Under the pieces are notes generated by a model. The model did not search any database. It saw only the letters and a program-made list of their open reading frames with translations, and was not told the origin of the DNA. From Marinococcus luteus (lineage in GTDB: Bacteria; Bacillota; Bacilli; Bacillales; Marinococcaceae): DNA of 64,000 nt. Shown here piece by piece: positions 1-8,081 of this stretch (position 1 is its first letter; every line of letters starts with the position of its first letter). The position numbers and the translations under genes were made by a program. The stretch is taken from NCBI RefSeq assembly GCF_900106595.1, contig NZ_FNNC01000004.1, positions 209,468 to 273,467 on the forward strand. The letters are read 5' to 3'.

Positions 1-303
1 CCCGGGCAGCACAGTGCCCGGCTTTGCCACTACGACCTTCTGTCCGGCTGCCACGTTGTCAGCACCGCAAATAATCTGTACAGTTTCTGCTCCCTGATCC
101 ACCTGGCAGATGTTTAAATTATCCGCATCCGGATGCTTTTCGGCTTCGGTAACATATCCGACCACGCATCCCTCAATCGGTTCGGCACGCCGGTACAGGG
201 CGTCCACTTCCACACCTCCCGTAGTCAGGCGATCAGCAATTTCTTCGGGAGTAATATCTTCAATATCTACGTAATCTTTCAGCCATTTATATGAGATCAA
301 CAT
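1..303 (-). CDS. pheT: Phenylalanyl-tRNA synthetase beta subunit, N-terminal part (cut by window edge)
   Basis: The frame gives 101 residues beginning MLISYKWLKDYVDIEDITPE, which is the characteristic start of PheT, and then enters the EMAP-II-like tRNA-binding domain (HPDADNLNICQVDQG, IICGADNV). The rest of the protein lies outside the window. PheT pairs with PheS as an alpha2-beta2 enzyme that charges tRNA-Phe; the beta subunit carries the editing and anticodon-binding parts. The ATG lies 15 bp after the pheS stop, so the two form one operon under the upstream T-box. Confidence 0.95.
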   Translation of the reverse strand, partial: MLISYKWLKDYVDIEDITPEEIADRLTTGGVEVDALYRRAEPIEGCVVGYVTEAEKHPDADNLNICQVDQGAETVQIICGADNVAAGQKVVVAKPGTVLPG

Positions 304-318
304 GTCCGCATTCTCCTT

Positions 319-1353
319 CTATACTCGAGTGAATTGTTTTAAAAAGCGCATATCGTTTGTGTAAAAATGCCGGATATCATCAATGCCGTATTTCAGGAGG
401 GAGAAACGTTCCACTCCCATTCCAAAGGCAAAGCCGCTGTATACGTCCGGATCAAAACCGCTCATTTCCAGTACGCGCGGATGCACCATTCCACAGCCGA
501 GCACTTCAATCCACCCGGTATGCTTGCATATGCGGCAGCCTTCCCCGGCGCAGATGCCGCACGAAACATCGAGCTCTGCAGACGGCTCTGTAAACGGGAA
601 GTAGCTTGGGCGGAGGCGGATTTCTCTTTCCTCCCCGAAGTATTTCTTCACAAATGTTTCGAGCACTCCTTTTAAATCACTCATCCGGATATTTTCATCA
701 ACCATCAGTCCTTCGATCTGCATGAACTGGTGGGAGTGGGTAGCATCATCATCGTCCCGGCGGTAAACTTTGCCCGGGCAGATGATTTTGACCGGCCCTT
801 CGCCGTGGTGGCGTTCCATCGAGCGGGCCTGTACAGGCGACGTCTGCGTACGCAGCAGCAGATCACTGCTGACATAAAAAGAATCCTGCATATCCCGGGC
901 CGGATGATCTTTTGGCAGATTCATAGCTTCAAAGTTGTAATAATCGGTTTCGACTTCCGGTCCTTCAGTCACTTCGAATCCCATGCCGATAAAGATATCT
1001 TCAATCTCTTCCACCACGCTCGTCAGCGGGTGCTTCGCCCCGCGCTGGACTTTACGTCCCGGAAGCGTCACATCAAGCGTTTCTTTTTCGAGCTTTTCCT
1101 TTAATGCTTCGTCGGCAAGCGTTTTTGTTTTTTTCTCCAGGCGCTCCTGAATGGCTTCACGCACTTCGTTTCCTTTTTGGCCGACAACAGGACGCTCCTC
1201 CTTGGACAGCTGTCCCATTCCCCGTAGCACTTCCGTAATCGGGCCTTTTTTGCCTAAGTATTTTACTCTCACTTGCTCTAATTGTTTTGTATCGCCAGCT
1301 TCTTCAATCTGCTGCAGCGCTTCCTGCTGCAGTTCTTCCAAGCGTTCTATCAT
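319..1353 (-). CDS. pheS: Phenylalanyl-tRNA synthetase alpha subunit
   Basis: The product is 344 residues, the usual length for Bacillus PheS. It has an N-terminal coiled-coil tRNA-binding region ([18 protein letters not shown]) followed by the class II catalytic core with motif 2 ([20 protein letters not shown]) and motif 3 ([20 protein letters not shown]). The frame stays open upstream to 1494, but that extension is the T-box terminator read as protein. The ATG at 1353 follows a good GGAGGG site 11 bases upstream. It is the first gene of the pheST operon and makes Phe-tRNA with PheT. Confidence 0.97.
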   Translation of the reverse strand: MIERLEELQQEALQQIEEAGDTKQLEQVRVKYLGKKGPITEVLRGMGQLSKEERPVVGQKGNEVREAIQERLEKKTKTLADEALKEKLEKETLDVTLPGRKVQRGAKHPLTSVVEEIEDIFIGMGFEVTEGPEVETDYYNFEAMNLPKDHPARDMQDSFYVSSDLLLRTQTSPVQARSMERHHGEGPVKIICPGKVYRRDDDDATHSHQFMQIEGLMVDENIRMSDLKGVLETFVKKYFGEEREIRLRPSYFPFTEPSAELDVSCGICAGEGCRICKHTGWIEVLGCGMVHPRVLEMSGFDPDVYSGFAFGMGVERFSLLKYGIDDIRHFYTNDMRFLKQFTRV

Positions 1354-1382
1354 ATCCTGGTTCCCTCCATTTTTATGCCAAA

Positions 1383-1643
1383 TAAAAAGAGCCCTCTCCC
1401 TGAAAGGGACGAAGGCTCGCGGTACCACCCTTGTTAGCTGCAGTGCACAGCTCACTTTCCTGTAACGACAGGTTCCGGCACGCTTTTCTTCCACAGGGAA
1501 TACTCCAGCGGCTGCTCCGAAGTGAATTCACAAATCCTTACTGTAAGGTATTTTCAGTCAACGATACCTTTTCCCTGTTCAGCAGGAAGCAATGCTACTA
1601 CTCTTCATCTGCGCATTTGTGTTTATATGTTTCAATATGAATT
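1383..1643 (-). ncRNA. T-box leader of pheST (tRNA-Phe sensing)
   Basis: The minus strand carries the conserved T-box sequence AAGGGTGGTACCGCG (about 1418–1432), which base-pairs with the tRNA acceptor end. It is followed at once by a terminator hairpin (GAGCC…GGCTC, then T-run, 1383–1418). Upstream is a stem I with an AGTAG-type element near the 5' end. In the specifier region the triplet TTC sits just before ACTTCGGAGC, the same place as ACC in the thrS leader, so the specifier is probably UUC (Phe). Uncharged tRNA-Phe should stabilise the antiterminator and allow pheST transcription. The specifier is read by eye and not folded. Confidence 0.9.
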
Positions 1644-1672
1644 ATTATAGAAAAAGCCCGGCCCGATTGCAA
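1644..1672 (-). promoter_or_regulatory. SigA-type promoter of the pheS T-box leader
   Basis: On the minus strand TTGCAA (1667–1672) and a perfect TATAAT (1644–1649) are separated by 17 bases. This sits immediately upstream of the T-box leader and a few bases after the ysgA stop codon, so pheST has its own promoter. Confidence 0.75.
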
Positions 1673-1675
1673 CCA

Positions 1676-2443
1676 TCACCAATCCGTCTGCTTCAAATGA
1701 TACAGCAGGATGCCGGCAGAGACTGCTGCATTTAACGATTCTGCCTGACCCGGAATCGGAATGTACAGGTTCTGGTCGGTCCGCTCAAGCCACTTCTTTT
1801 GCACACCGGCTCCTTCATTGCCAATAATTAACGCGAAGTAAGGCTGCGGCTCAAGTGCCGAATACGACGTTCCTTCGTCAAGCGAAGTGCCGAAGCACGG
1901 AATGTCCGTTTCCTGCAGCCATTCCAGCCATTCGCCCAGGTCCTCCTGCAGGACCGGCACATGAAACAACGAGCCCTGCGTTGCCCGGACCACCTTTTCA
2001 TTGTAAGCATCCACCGTACCTGTGCCGAGAACAACCACACCTTTTCCAAGCGCATCCACCGTCCGGATAATCGTTCCCAGGTTACCAGGGTCCTGAATGC
2101 TGTCGACCAGCACGAAAAACGAATATCCGCCGCTTTTGACATTAGAAAATTCAGGAATTCTGCATACGGCTACGATATTTTTCGGTGTTTCCGTCGAGCT
2201 GATTTCTTTCATGACGCTTTCTGTTACCTCTGTCGCCGGTGTTGGTATTTCGTTAAATACCTGCGGCCACTCTTTATGCTCTTCGATAAAAATTTCTTCA
2301 ATCCAGGCCTGTGACCGGACGGCTTCAGTCAGCGCATGGTCTCCCTCAATTAAAAAAAGCCCTGACTTTTCCCGTTCCTTACGTTTATGAAGTTTTTTTA
2401 TCTCTTTTACTTTCGGGTTTTTTGTCGATTCTATCCGCTTCAC
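1676..2443 (-). CDS. ysgA: TrmH/SpoU-family RNA 2'-O-methyltransferase (YsgA-like)
   Basis: The 255-residue product has the SpoU substrate-binding N-terminus (VKRIESTKNPKVKEIKKL) and the SPOUT knot motifs: DSIQDPGNLGTIIRTVDALG, LIIGNEGAGV and the final IPIPGQAESLNAAVSAGILL. These are the SAM-binding loops of TrmH-type 2'-O-ribose methyltransferases, which act on rRNA or tRNA; the exact target here is not shown by sequence. The frame is open to 2473 (ATG), but a GGGGGAG site lies correctly before the GTG at 2443, where the homology starts, so I use GTG. In B. subtilis ysgA sits next to pheS in the same way, but there sspI lies beside it; here sspI is missing. Confidence 0.9.
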   Translation of the reverse strand: MKRIESTKNPKVKEIKKLHKRKEREKSGLFLIEGDHALTEAVRSQAWIEEIFIEEHKEWPQVFNEIPTPATEVTESVMKEISSTETPKNIVAVCRIPEFSNVKSGGYSFFVLVDSIQDPGNLGTIIRTVDALGKGVVVLGTGTVDAYNEKVVRATQGSLFHVPVLQEDLGEWLEWLQETDIPCFGTSLDEGTSYSALEPQPYFALIIGNEGAGVQKKWLERTDQNLYIPIPGQAESLNAAVSAGILLYHLKQTDW

Positions 2444-2509
2444 TTCGCTGTCTCCCCCAGTATTTTCTCTCATCGTAGCATATTTTGCCCGGCGGCAGAA
2501 AGAAAATAA

Positions 2510-2544
2510 ACAGCCCTCCCGTCCATCGTGGACAGAAAGGCTGT
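2510..2544 (-). terminator. Terminator after ysdC
   Basis: Minus-strand hairpin ACAGCC…GGGCTGT with a further internal stem (TGTCCA/TGGACG), followed by TTATTTTC. It lies five bases after the ysdC stop codon and separates it from ysgA. Confidence 0.65.
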
Positions 2545-2548
2545 GTTT

Positions 2549-3637
2549 TTATGCTTCGTACGTTAATGACTCTACTGTGTCGCGGTCCAAACGCTTAGCA
2601 ATTTCTACGATTAGCTGCACGGCATGCTCGAAGTCGTCCCTGTGCAGTATAGCCGCATGCGTATGAATATAGCGGGTCGGAATCGTAATAGCCATAGCTG
2701 GTACTCCTTCTCCGGACAGGTGAATAGACCCTGCATCTGTACCGCCGTTTGCCATCATGTCAAACTGGAAAGGTATTTCTTTCTCTTCAGCCACACCGAC
2801 AACGAAATCACGCAGCCCTTTGTGTGCGATGACGGAGGCGTCCATCATAAGGAGCTGTGGTCCTTTACCGATTTTCGCTCTGGCATCGCTACTTGTGACG
2901 CCCGGCGTATCTCCGGCAATCCCTACATCGACAGCAAAGCCGATATCCGGCTGAATAAGGTTGGTTGCTGTTTTCGCTCCACGCAGGCCAACTTCCTCCT
3001 GTACAGCGCCGACGCCGTAAATTTCATTCGGATGGGATTCGTTTTCAAGACGCTTCAGCACCTCAATCGCGATAGCACAGCCAATACGGTTGTCCCAGGC
3101 TTTCGCCATCAACAGTTTTTCATTATTCATCACTTCAAAATCACATACCGGCACGACCGAATCCCCCGGACGCACTCCGAATGATTCTGCTTCTTCCTTA
3201 CTCGAAGCACCGATATCGATGAACATATCTTTAATTTCCATTGCTTTCTTGCGCTGCTCCGCCGGCAGAATATGCGGCGGCTTTGAGCCGATTACGCCGG
3301 TAATATTTCCTTTTCTCGTCATTACCTTCACCCGCTGGGCGAGCATCACCTGGCTCCACCATCCCCCAAGGGTCTGGAATTTCAAAAAGCCATTCTCATC
3401 GATTCCTGATATCATAAAACCAATTTCGTCCAGATGTCCGGTAATCATTAATTTCGGGCCACCGGCCTGACCGGTTTTTTTAGCAATCAGGCTTCCCAGC
3501 CGGTCGGTGCTCATTTCATCGGCATAAGGAGAAATATACTGAGTCATCACTTTTCTCGGTTCCTGTTCGTTCCCCGGAACGCCGTTTGCGTCCGTAAGGT
3601 CCTTTAGCATCTGCAATGTTGGATCTAATTCTGCCAT
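2549..3637 (-). CDS. ysdC: M42 family metallopeptidase (glutamyl aminopeptidase-like, YsdC)
   Basis: The 362-residue product matches the M42 family in length and motifs: the metal-ligand GHLDEIGFM (first His/Asp), a bridging Asp in AWDNRIGC, the catalytic Glu pair in [17 protein letters not shown], and the C-terminal [18 protein letters not shown] and HTHAAILH ligands. M42 enzymes are large cytoplasmic di-metal aminopeptidases, forming tetrahedral 12-mers in studied members, that trim short peptides. The ATG at 3637 is placed nine bases after AAAGGAGG; another ATG six bases upstream is out of frame. It is divergent from ysdB. Confidence 0.92.
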   Translation of the reverse strand: MAELDPTLQMLKDLTDANGVPGNEQEPRKVMTQYISPYADEMSTDRLGSLIAKKTGQAGGPKLMITGHLDEIGFMISGIDENGFLKFQTLGGWWSQVMLAQRVKVMTRKGNITGVIGSKPPHILPAEQRKKAMEIKDMFIDIGASSKEEAESFGVRPGDSVVPVCDFEVMNNEKLLMAKAWDNRIGCAIAIEVLKRLENESHPNEIYGVGAVQEEVGLRGAKTATNLIQPDIGFAVDVGIAGDTPGVTSSDARAKIGKGPQLLMMDASVIAHKGLRDFVVGVAEEKEIPFQFDMMANGGTDAGSIHLSGEGVPAMAITIPTRYIHTHAAILHRDDFEHAVQLIVEIAKRLDRDTVESLTYEA

Positions 3638-3814
3638 TTCATGCTGCCTCCTTTATGTACGGTTGTTTTACACACACAGGCAAAGGGAAAATATTATTAA
3701 TGCTGCGAATTAATATTCTCGTCAATACAAGCGGTGTGGTGCGGGTTCTTCCATATTCAGTATAAAGAACTTTGCCGCAGGGCTCAAACATAATCTATCA
3801 TACCCTGGTGCCTG

Positions 3815-3840
3815 TGAAACTTTTTGGCAGACTGTGCGTA
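3815..3840 (+). promoter_or_regulatory. SigW-type (ECF) promoter of ysdB
   Basis: TGAAAC (3815–3820) and CGTA (3837–3840) are separated by exactly 16 bases with a T-rich start to the spacer, an exact fit to the SigW consensus. It lies 64 bases upstream of the ysdB start. In B. subtilis ysdB is a SigW regulon member, so both sequence and orthology agree. Confidence 0.8.
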
Positions 3841-3903
3841 TATATTAGAAATGGGGAGACTTATGTACGCTTAATCCGATAGATGCAGAGGAGGGTGTAA
3901 AGA

Positions 3904-4311
3904 TTGGGTATTCTTTTACGAGTGCTGCTGTTGATCGCTCTTATTATTATCATATACTCGTTTTGGAGGTACTGGAATAATTCAAGGAGAAAGCTGGAAG
4001 CCGCCCACCATAAAAAACAATTCTATCTGCTTGATGACCATCGAAACGTGCGGAAAAATTTACTGGCTACCCATAAAGGCGTCATGTTTGAAGGCGAAAA
4101 ATACGTAGGTACAACCGAAAAAGCGTTTGAAGTAGTTACGATTTCGCTGTGGGTGATTGAAAGCGAGCATTTGCGCGGCTTCCAGCGCGAGGATTTCACC
4201 TTTCTCGAGCGGGAAATTCTCTCCCTCTATCCGGAAGCTGCCATCGAGTGGAACAGTCCGGTGAAGGAGTTCATGCAGCAGCTTGAAGCAAAACAGCCCG
4301 AAAAACAATAA
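3904..4311 (+). CDS. ysdB: Sigma-W pathway membrane-anchored protein YsdB
   Basis: The 135-residue product has one N-terminal membrane segment (residues about 3–22, LLRVLLLIALIIIIYSFW) and then a soluble cytoplasmic-type domain with RKLEAAHHKKQFYLLDD, RNVRKNLLATHKGVMFEGEKY and FEVVTISLWV, matching B. subtilis YsdB. Its molecular role is unknown; the family is tied to the envelope stress response through SigW. The start is TTG at 3904, preceded by GAGGAGGG at proper distance. It is the only plus-strand gene in the first 39 kb and is divergent from ysdC. Confidence 0.85.
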   Translation: MGILLRVLLLIALIIIIYSFWRYWNNSRRKLEAAHHKKQFYLLDDHRNVRKNLLATHKGVMFEGEKYVGTTEKAFEVVTISLWVIESEHLRGFQREDFTFLEREILSLYPEAAIEWNSPVKEFMQQLEAKQPEKQ

Positions 4312-4350
4312 AAAGCGGAACGCCTCATTACCGGGCGCTCCGCTTTTTTT
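4311..4350. terminator. Bidirectional terminator between ysdB and rplT
   Basis: The hairpin AAAAGCGGA…CGC/GCG…TCCGCTTTT has A-runs and T-runs on both flanks and lies between the convergent stops of ysdB (+) and rplT (−), so it can serve both. Confidence 0.85.
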
Positions 4351-4352
4351 GC

Positions 4353-4709
4353 TTAATTTAAGTTTGATTTCGCTTTTTCAGCAAGCTCTGCGAATGCTTT
4401 TTCGTCGTTTACCGCAAGGTCTGCGAGCATTTTACGGTTCATTTGGATACCGCCCTGCTTCAGGCCATGCATCATGCGGCTGTAAGACAAGCCGTTTAAC
4501 CGAGCTGCTGCGTTAATACGTGCAATCCACAGCTTACGGAATTCGCGTTTGCGCTGGCGACGGTCCCGGTAAGCATACTGCAGGGACTTCATTACCTGTT
4601 CCTGTGCTGTTTTAAACAGTCTGTGCTTAGAACCTCTATAACCTTTCGCGAGTTTTAATACTCGTTTACGTCTGCGACGTGCCACATATCCGCCTTTTAC
4701 TCTTGGCAT
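4353..4709 (-). CDS. rplT: 50S ribosomal protein L20
   Basis: The product is 118 residues, very basic, beginning [16 protein letters not shown] and containing the conserved [20 protein letters not shown] and [13 protein letters not shown] blocks of L20. L20 binds 23S rRNA early in 50S assembly and in Bacillus also binds the infC leader mRNA to repress its own operon. The ATG at 4709 follows AAGGAGGGG; an in-frame TTG two codons earlier is too close to the site. Last gene of infC-rpmI-rplT. Confidence 0.98.
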   Translation of the reverse strand: MPRVKGGYVARRRRKRVLKLAKGYRGSKHRLFKTAQEQVMKSLQYAYRDRRQRKREFRKLWIARINAAARLNGLSYSRMMHGLKQGGIQMNRKMLADLAVNDEKAFAELAEKAKSNLN

Positions 4710-4750
4710 CGTCAACCCCTCCTTAGCTTATCTCAATTATTTGGTCGTGC

Positions 4751-4954
4751 TTATTTTTTCGTTTTTGGCAGTAGTGTCTTGATACGCTTGTAGTCGGACT
4801 TGGAAACAAGCTCCGGCTTACGAAGGTTACGCTTTTGCTTTTGGGATTTATGCGAAAACATATGGCTCGTGAATGCGCGTGCGCGTTTTACACGGCCGCT
4901 TCCTGTTTTGCGAAAACGTTTTGCTGCTCCGCGGTGAGATTTCATTTTTGGCAT
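4751..4954 (-). CDS. rpmI: 50S ribosomal protein L35
   Basis: The 67-residue product [20 protein letters not shown]…RVKRARAF is a standard L35: small, basic, with the [14 protein letters not shown] signature. The start at 4954 follows AAGGAGGATG. It lies between infC and rplT with short gaps (41–42 bp) in the canonical IF3-L35-L20 operon. Confidence 0.98.
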   Translation of the reverse strand: MPKMKSHRGAAKRFRKTGSGRVKRARAFTSHMFSHKSQKQKRNLRKPELVSKSDYKRIKTLLPKTKK

Positions 4955-4996
4955 AAGTGACATCCTCCTTTTTTAATATAACGGAATAACCGCTGT

Positions 4997-5551
4997 CTAT
5001 TCTTCTTTTTTGGATTCTTCTTTTTGTTCCCGTTCCTGCTCTGCCTTTGGAGCGAGCATGAGGAACATGCTGCGGCCATCCATTTTCGGCTTCGTTTCAA
5101 TCGTACTCACGTCTTCACATTCTTTTGCAAACCGGTCAAGTACTTCTTTACCGATATCCGAGTGTGTGATCATACGACCGCGGAAGCGGATAGCTGCTTT
5201 TACTTTATCGCCTTTAGACAAAAACTTCCTTGCGTTACGCAGTTTTGTATTAAAGTCGTGTTCTTCAATGCTCGGGCTCAAACGAACTTCTTTCACGTTG
5301 ATCGTTTTTTGCTTTTTCCGGGCTTCTTTATCTTTTTTCTGCTGTTCAAAACGATATTTACCGTAATCCATAATACGGCAGACAGGCGGTTTCGCGTTTG
5401 GAGCGACAAGAACAAGGTCAAGGTTTTCTTTTCCGGCCAGCTCTAAAGCTTCGTTTCTTGATTTTACTCCAAGCTGCTCTCCGTTAGCGTCGATGAGTCG
5501 AACTTCACGGGCACGGATGCCCTCGTTTACCTTTTGGTCCTTACGAATAAT
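4997..5551 (-). CDS. infC: Translation initiation factor IF-3 (ATT start codon)
   Basis: The 184-residue product holds the N-terminal domain ([20 protein letters not shown]), linker helix and C-terminal domain ([34 protein letters not shown]) of IF3, which prevents 30S/50S joining and checks the start codon. No ATG, GTG or TTG lies at the homologous N-terminus; a GGAGGTGG site is followed by CTT-ATT-ATT-CGT, and Bacillus IF3 begins with the same Ile-Ile, so ATT at 5551 (or 5548) is the start. The ATG of the open frame at 5683 lies inside the leader terminator region. The rare start lets IF3 repress its own translation in species studied. Confidence 0.93.
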   Translation of the reverse strand: MIRKDQKVNEGIRAREVRLIDANGEQLGVKSRNEALELAGKENLDLVLVAPNAKPPVCRIMDYGKYRFEQQKKDKEARKKQKTINVKEVRLSPSIEEHDFNTKLRNARKFLSKGDKVKAAIRFRGRMITHSDIGKEVLDRFAKECEDVSTIETKPKMDGRSMFLMLAPKAEQEREQKEESKKEE

Positions 5552-5559
5552 AAGCCACC

Positions 5560-5790
5560 TCCAGAAATTTAGTGCGCGGGGCTTCCACGCAAATACATAC
5601 CATTGGCACAACGAAAAAAACGTGCAGACACCCTCTGAAACAGAGAAGCGCCCACACGTATACAGAATATATGCTCTACACATTCAATATATTGATAATA
5701 ACCAGCCAACGTTTGTCGGTCAGGTGAGAAGCGGGCGCTTCTTCTTTAAGGGATTAATTATTTTCACACTAGGACATCTTAGCACGGGCT
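5560..5790 (-). ncRNA. L20-type autoregulatory leader/attenuator of infC-rpmI-rplT
   Basis: The minus-strand leader holds a strong hairpin: GTGTGGGCGC pairs throughout (with G·U pairs) with GTGTCTGCAC, closed by CTCTG/CAGAG and followed by GTTTTTTTCG (about 5605–5665). About 50–90 bases upstream, GAAGCGCCCGCTTCTC shares sequence with the left arm (GGGCGCTTCTC) and can compete for pairing. This fits the Bacillus scheme in which L20 binding favours premature termination ahead of infC. The exact folds are not computed. Confidence 0.7.
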
Positions 5791-5809
5791 CATTAGGACG
5801 TCAACCATT

Positions 5810-7750
5810 TCATCGATATTCATTAATAGCCGCTGTTACATTTTCCACAAAATCATGCAATGGCTGTGATTCCGAGTCCTGCTGACCGTACCTGCGTACA
5901 TTTACGGCGTTTGCTTCCTGCTCTTTGTCGCCAAGCACAAGCATGTAAGGAATTTTCTGCGTCTGGGCTTCACGGATTTTGTAGCCGAGCTTTTCATCCC
6001 TCGTATCCACTTCAACCCGGACATCCGATGCCTGCAGCGCCATTTCCACTTCTTTCGCGTAATCGAGATGAACGTCAGGTGAGACCGGTATGATTTTCAC
6101 CTGAACAGGAGAAAGCCACGTCGGCAGAGCTCCTTTGTACTCTTCAAGCAGAAAAGCGATAAAGCGTTCCATCGTGGACACAATGCCCCGGTGGACTACT
6201 ACCGGGCGGTGTTCGCCACCGTCGCTTCCAACATACGTGAGATCAAAGCGTTCAGGCAGATGGGTGTCGATCTGGACGGTGGAAAGCGTCTCTTCTTTGC
6301 CCATTGCTGTTTTTACCTGGACATCGAGTTTCGGACCGTAAAATGCTGCTTCCCCTTCTGCTTCCACGTATTCAGCGTCAATCGCATCCATCGCTTCTTT
6401 CAGAATGCGCTCGGAATTTTCCCACATCTGGTCGTCGTCCACGTATTTTTCTTTATCCTCCGGGTCCCGGTAGGAAAGCCGGAAGGTGTAATCTTTGATG
6501 CCGAAATCATGGTAGACTTCACGGACAAGGCGCACAGCACGGATGAATTCATCCTTCAGCTGATCCGGACGGGCAAAAATGTGACCGTCGTTTAACGTCA
6601 TCGCCCGCACCCGCTGCAGACCGGCAAGTGCCCCCGATTTTTCATAACGGTGCATCGTTCCGAGCTCTGCAATGCGGACCGGCAGATCGCGGTAGCTGTG
6701 CTTTTTATTTTTATAAACCATCATATGGTGCGGACAGTTCATCGGCCGCAGCACGAGTGTTTCATTATCCATTTCAATCGGCGGGAACATGTCGTCCTGA
6801 TAGTGGTCCCAGTGGCCCGACGTTTTATACAGTTCAGAGGAACCAAGCACCGGCGTATACACGTGATCATAGCCGAGACGCACTTCTTTATCCACAATAT
6901 AGCGCTCGATAATACGCCGGATCGTGGCACCGTTTGGAAGCCAGAGCGGCAGCCCCTGTCCGACTGTCTGACTTGTCGTAAATATGTCGAGCTCTCTGCC
7001 AATTTTACGGTGGTCGCGCTCCTTAGCTTCTTCGAGCATCTTCAAATGATCATCAAGCTGAGACTGCTTTTCAAAGGCGGTGCCGTAAATACGCTGCAGC
7101 ATTTTATTGCTGCTGTCTCCGCGCCAGTACGCCCCGGAAATGTTCATCAGCTTAAACTTTTTCAACTTGGATGTCTGCGGTACATGCACACCGCGGCATA
7201 AATCGACAAATTCTCCCTGCCGGTAAAGCGCAATCTGTTCTCCTTCCGGGATGTCTTCAATCAATTCCAGCTTCAGCTCATCGCCAAGCTCTTTAAAAAA
7301 GCGGACCGCTTCTTCCCGGAACACTTCCTCGCGAATAATTTCAAGATTCTCATCGATGATTTTATTCATCTCTTTTTCGATTTTGGGAAGGTCTTCCGGA
7401 GTCAACTGGTGCGGCATGTCAATGTCATAATAAAACCCGTTTTCAATCACCGGGCCGACGCCAAGCTGCACGTCATCAAACAGACGCTTCACCGCCTGGG
7501 CCATCGCGTGTGCGGTGCTGTGCCGGAGCACTTCAAGTCCTTCCGGGGACTGGTAGGTGATGATTTCAATCTGACCGTCTTCCCGGAGCGGAGTGCGGAG
7601 ATCCACCATTTTTCCGTTAATTTTTCCTGCCAGCGCACTCTTTTTCAATCCCGAGCTGATACCGCCGGCTACTTCTTCTGTCGTTGTGCCAATGTCGTAT
7701 GATTTTTCATTTCCATCTGGAAATATGAGCGTAATTGTCTGTTCTGCCAC
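5810..7750 (-). CDS. thrS: Threonyl-tRNA synthetase
   Basis: The 646-residue enzyme has the TGS domain (residues 1–62, [13 protein letters not shown] just after), the editing domain with [15 protein letters not shown] and the CRGVHVPQT metal site, the class II core ([39 protein letters not shown]) and the C-terminal anticodon-binding domain ([18 protein letters not shown]). It charges tRNA-Thr and hydrolyses Ser-tRNA-Thr. The start is GTG at 7750 after GGAGGATAAATCACA. Transcribed from its own T-box leader and separated from the downstream infC leader. Confidence 0.97.
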   Translation of the reverse strand: MAEQTITLIFPDGNEKSYDIGTTTEEVAGGISSGLKKSALAGKINGKMVDLRTPLREDGQIEIITYQSPEGLEVLRHSTAHAMAQAVKRLFDDVQLGVGPVIENGFYYDIDMPHQLTPEDLPKIEKEMNKIIDENLEIIREEVFREEAVRFFKELGDELKLELIEDIPEGEQIALYRQGEFVDLCRGVHVPQTSKLKKFKLMNISGAYWRGDSSNKMLQRIYGTAFEKQSQLDDHLKMLEEAKERDHRKIGRELDIFTTSQTVGQGLPLWLPNGATIRRIIERYIVDKEVRLGYDHVYTPVLGSSELYKTSGHWDHYQDDMFPPIEMDNETLVLRPMNCPHHMMVYKNKKHSYRDLPVRIAELGTMHRYEKSGALAGLQRVRAMTLNDGHIFARPDQLKDEFIRAVRLVREVYHDFGIKDYTFRLSYRDPEDKEKYVDDDQMWENSERILKEAMDAIDAEYVEAEGEAAFYGPKLDVQVKTAMGKEETLSTVQIDTHLPERFDLTYVGSDGGEHRPVVVHRGIVSTMERFIAFLLEEYKGALPTWLSPVQVKIIPVSPDVHLDYAKEVEMALQASDVRVEVDTRDEKLGYKIREAQTQKIPYMLVLGDKEQEANAVNVRRYGQQDSESQPLHDFVENVTAAINEYR

Positions 7751-7796
7751 TGTGATTTATCCTCCTTTTATTACTGTATTAAACAGAAAAATACAT

Positions 7797-8035
7797 AAAA
7801 AAGCCCGCCCCCTCGAAAGGGGCGGGCTCAGCCGCGGTTCCACCCTAGTTTCCGTCCCTTGCACAGAGACCACTCTATCCGGGTAACGGCCGGGGGTCCG
7901 CCGGCAGATACTGCTGTTCCCTGCCGAAGCTCCGAGGGGGTAAAAACAAAACGGTTCGTAGAGAACTTCCAGCCGTGGTTCTCTTCTCTGGGACGCCTGT
8001 TTTATTTTCATGTCCTCATCCTTGCATTTTCCTTT
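7797..8035 (-). ncRNA. T-box leader of thrS (tRNA-Thr sensing)
   Basis: Minus strand: T-box AACTAGGGTGGAACCGCGG (7832–7850) directly before a strong terminator GCCCGCCCC…GGGGGCGGGC + TTTTTTA (7797–7828). Stem I begins with GGATGAGGACATG, and the specifier region has ACC followed by CCCTCGGAGC, the equivalent position of TTC in the pheS leader, giving a Thr codon. The leader ends 40–45 bases before the thrS GTG. Confidence 0.9.
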
Positions 8036-8059
8036 TCGCTATTTCAGCATAGCGAAAAG
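8032..8059. repeat. Perfect 10-bp inverted repeat between mqnC and thrS leader
   Basis: CTTTTCGCTA (8032–8041) and TAGCGAAAAG (8050–8059) are exact reverse complements around an 8-base loop. It follows the mqnC stop codon but has no T-run on the minus strand, so it is not a standard terminator; it overlaps the −10 of the proposed thrS leader promoter. Confidence 0.6.
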
Positions 8060-8074
8060 CTTCTTATCATGCAA
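8046..8074 (-). promoter_or_regulatory. SigA-type promoter of the thrS T-box leader
   Basis: TTGCAT (8069–8074) and TATGCT (8046–8051) lie 17 bases apart on the minus strand, just before the T-box leader and after the mqnC stop. The −10 lies inside a perfect 10-bp inverted repeat (8032–8059). Confidence 0.55.
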
Positions 8075-8081
8075 CCTGTAG

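Noticed and set aside
1354..1494. 47-residue N-terminal extension of PheS
   Set aside because: It translates the T-box and terminator hairpin; the real ATG at 1353 has a good ribosome site and gives the normal PheS length.
5552..5683. Longer infC start at the ATG at 5683
   Set aside because: The added residues come from the leader terminator and are Cys/Trp-rich and not conserved in IF3.
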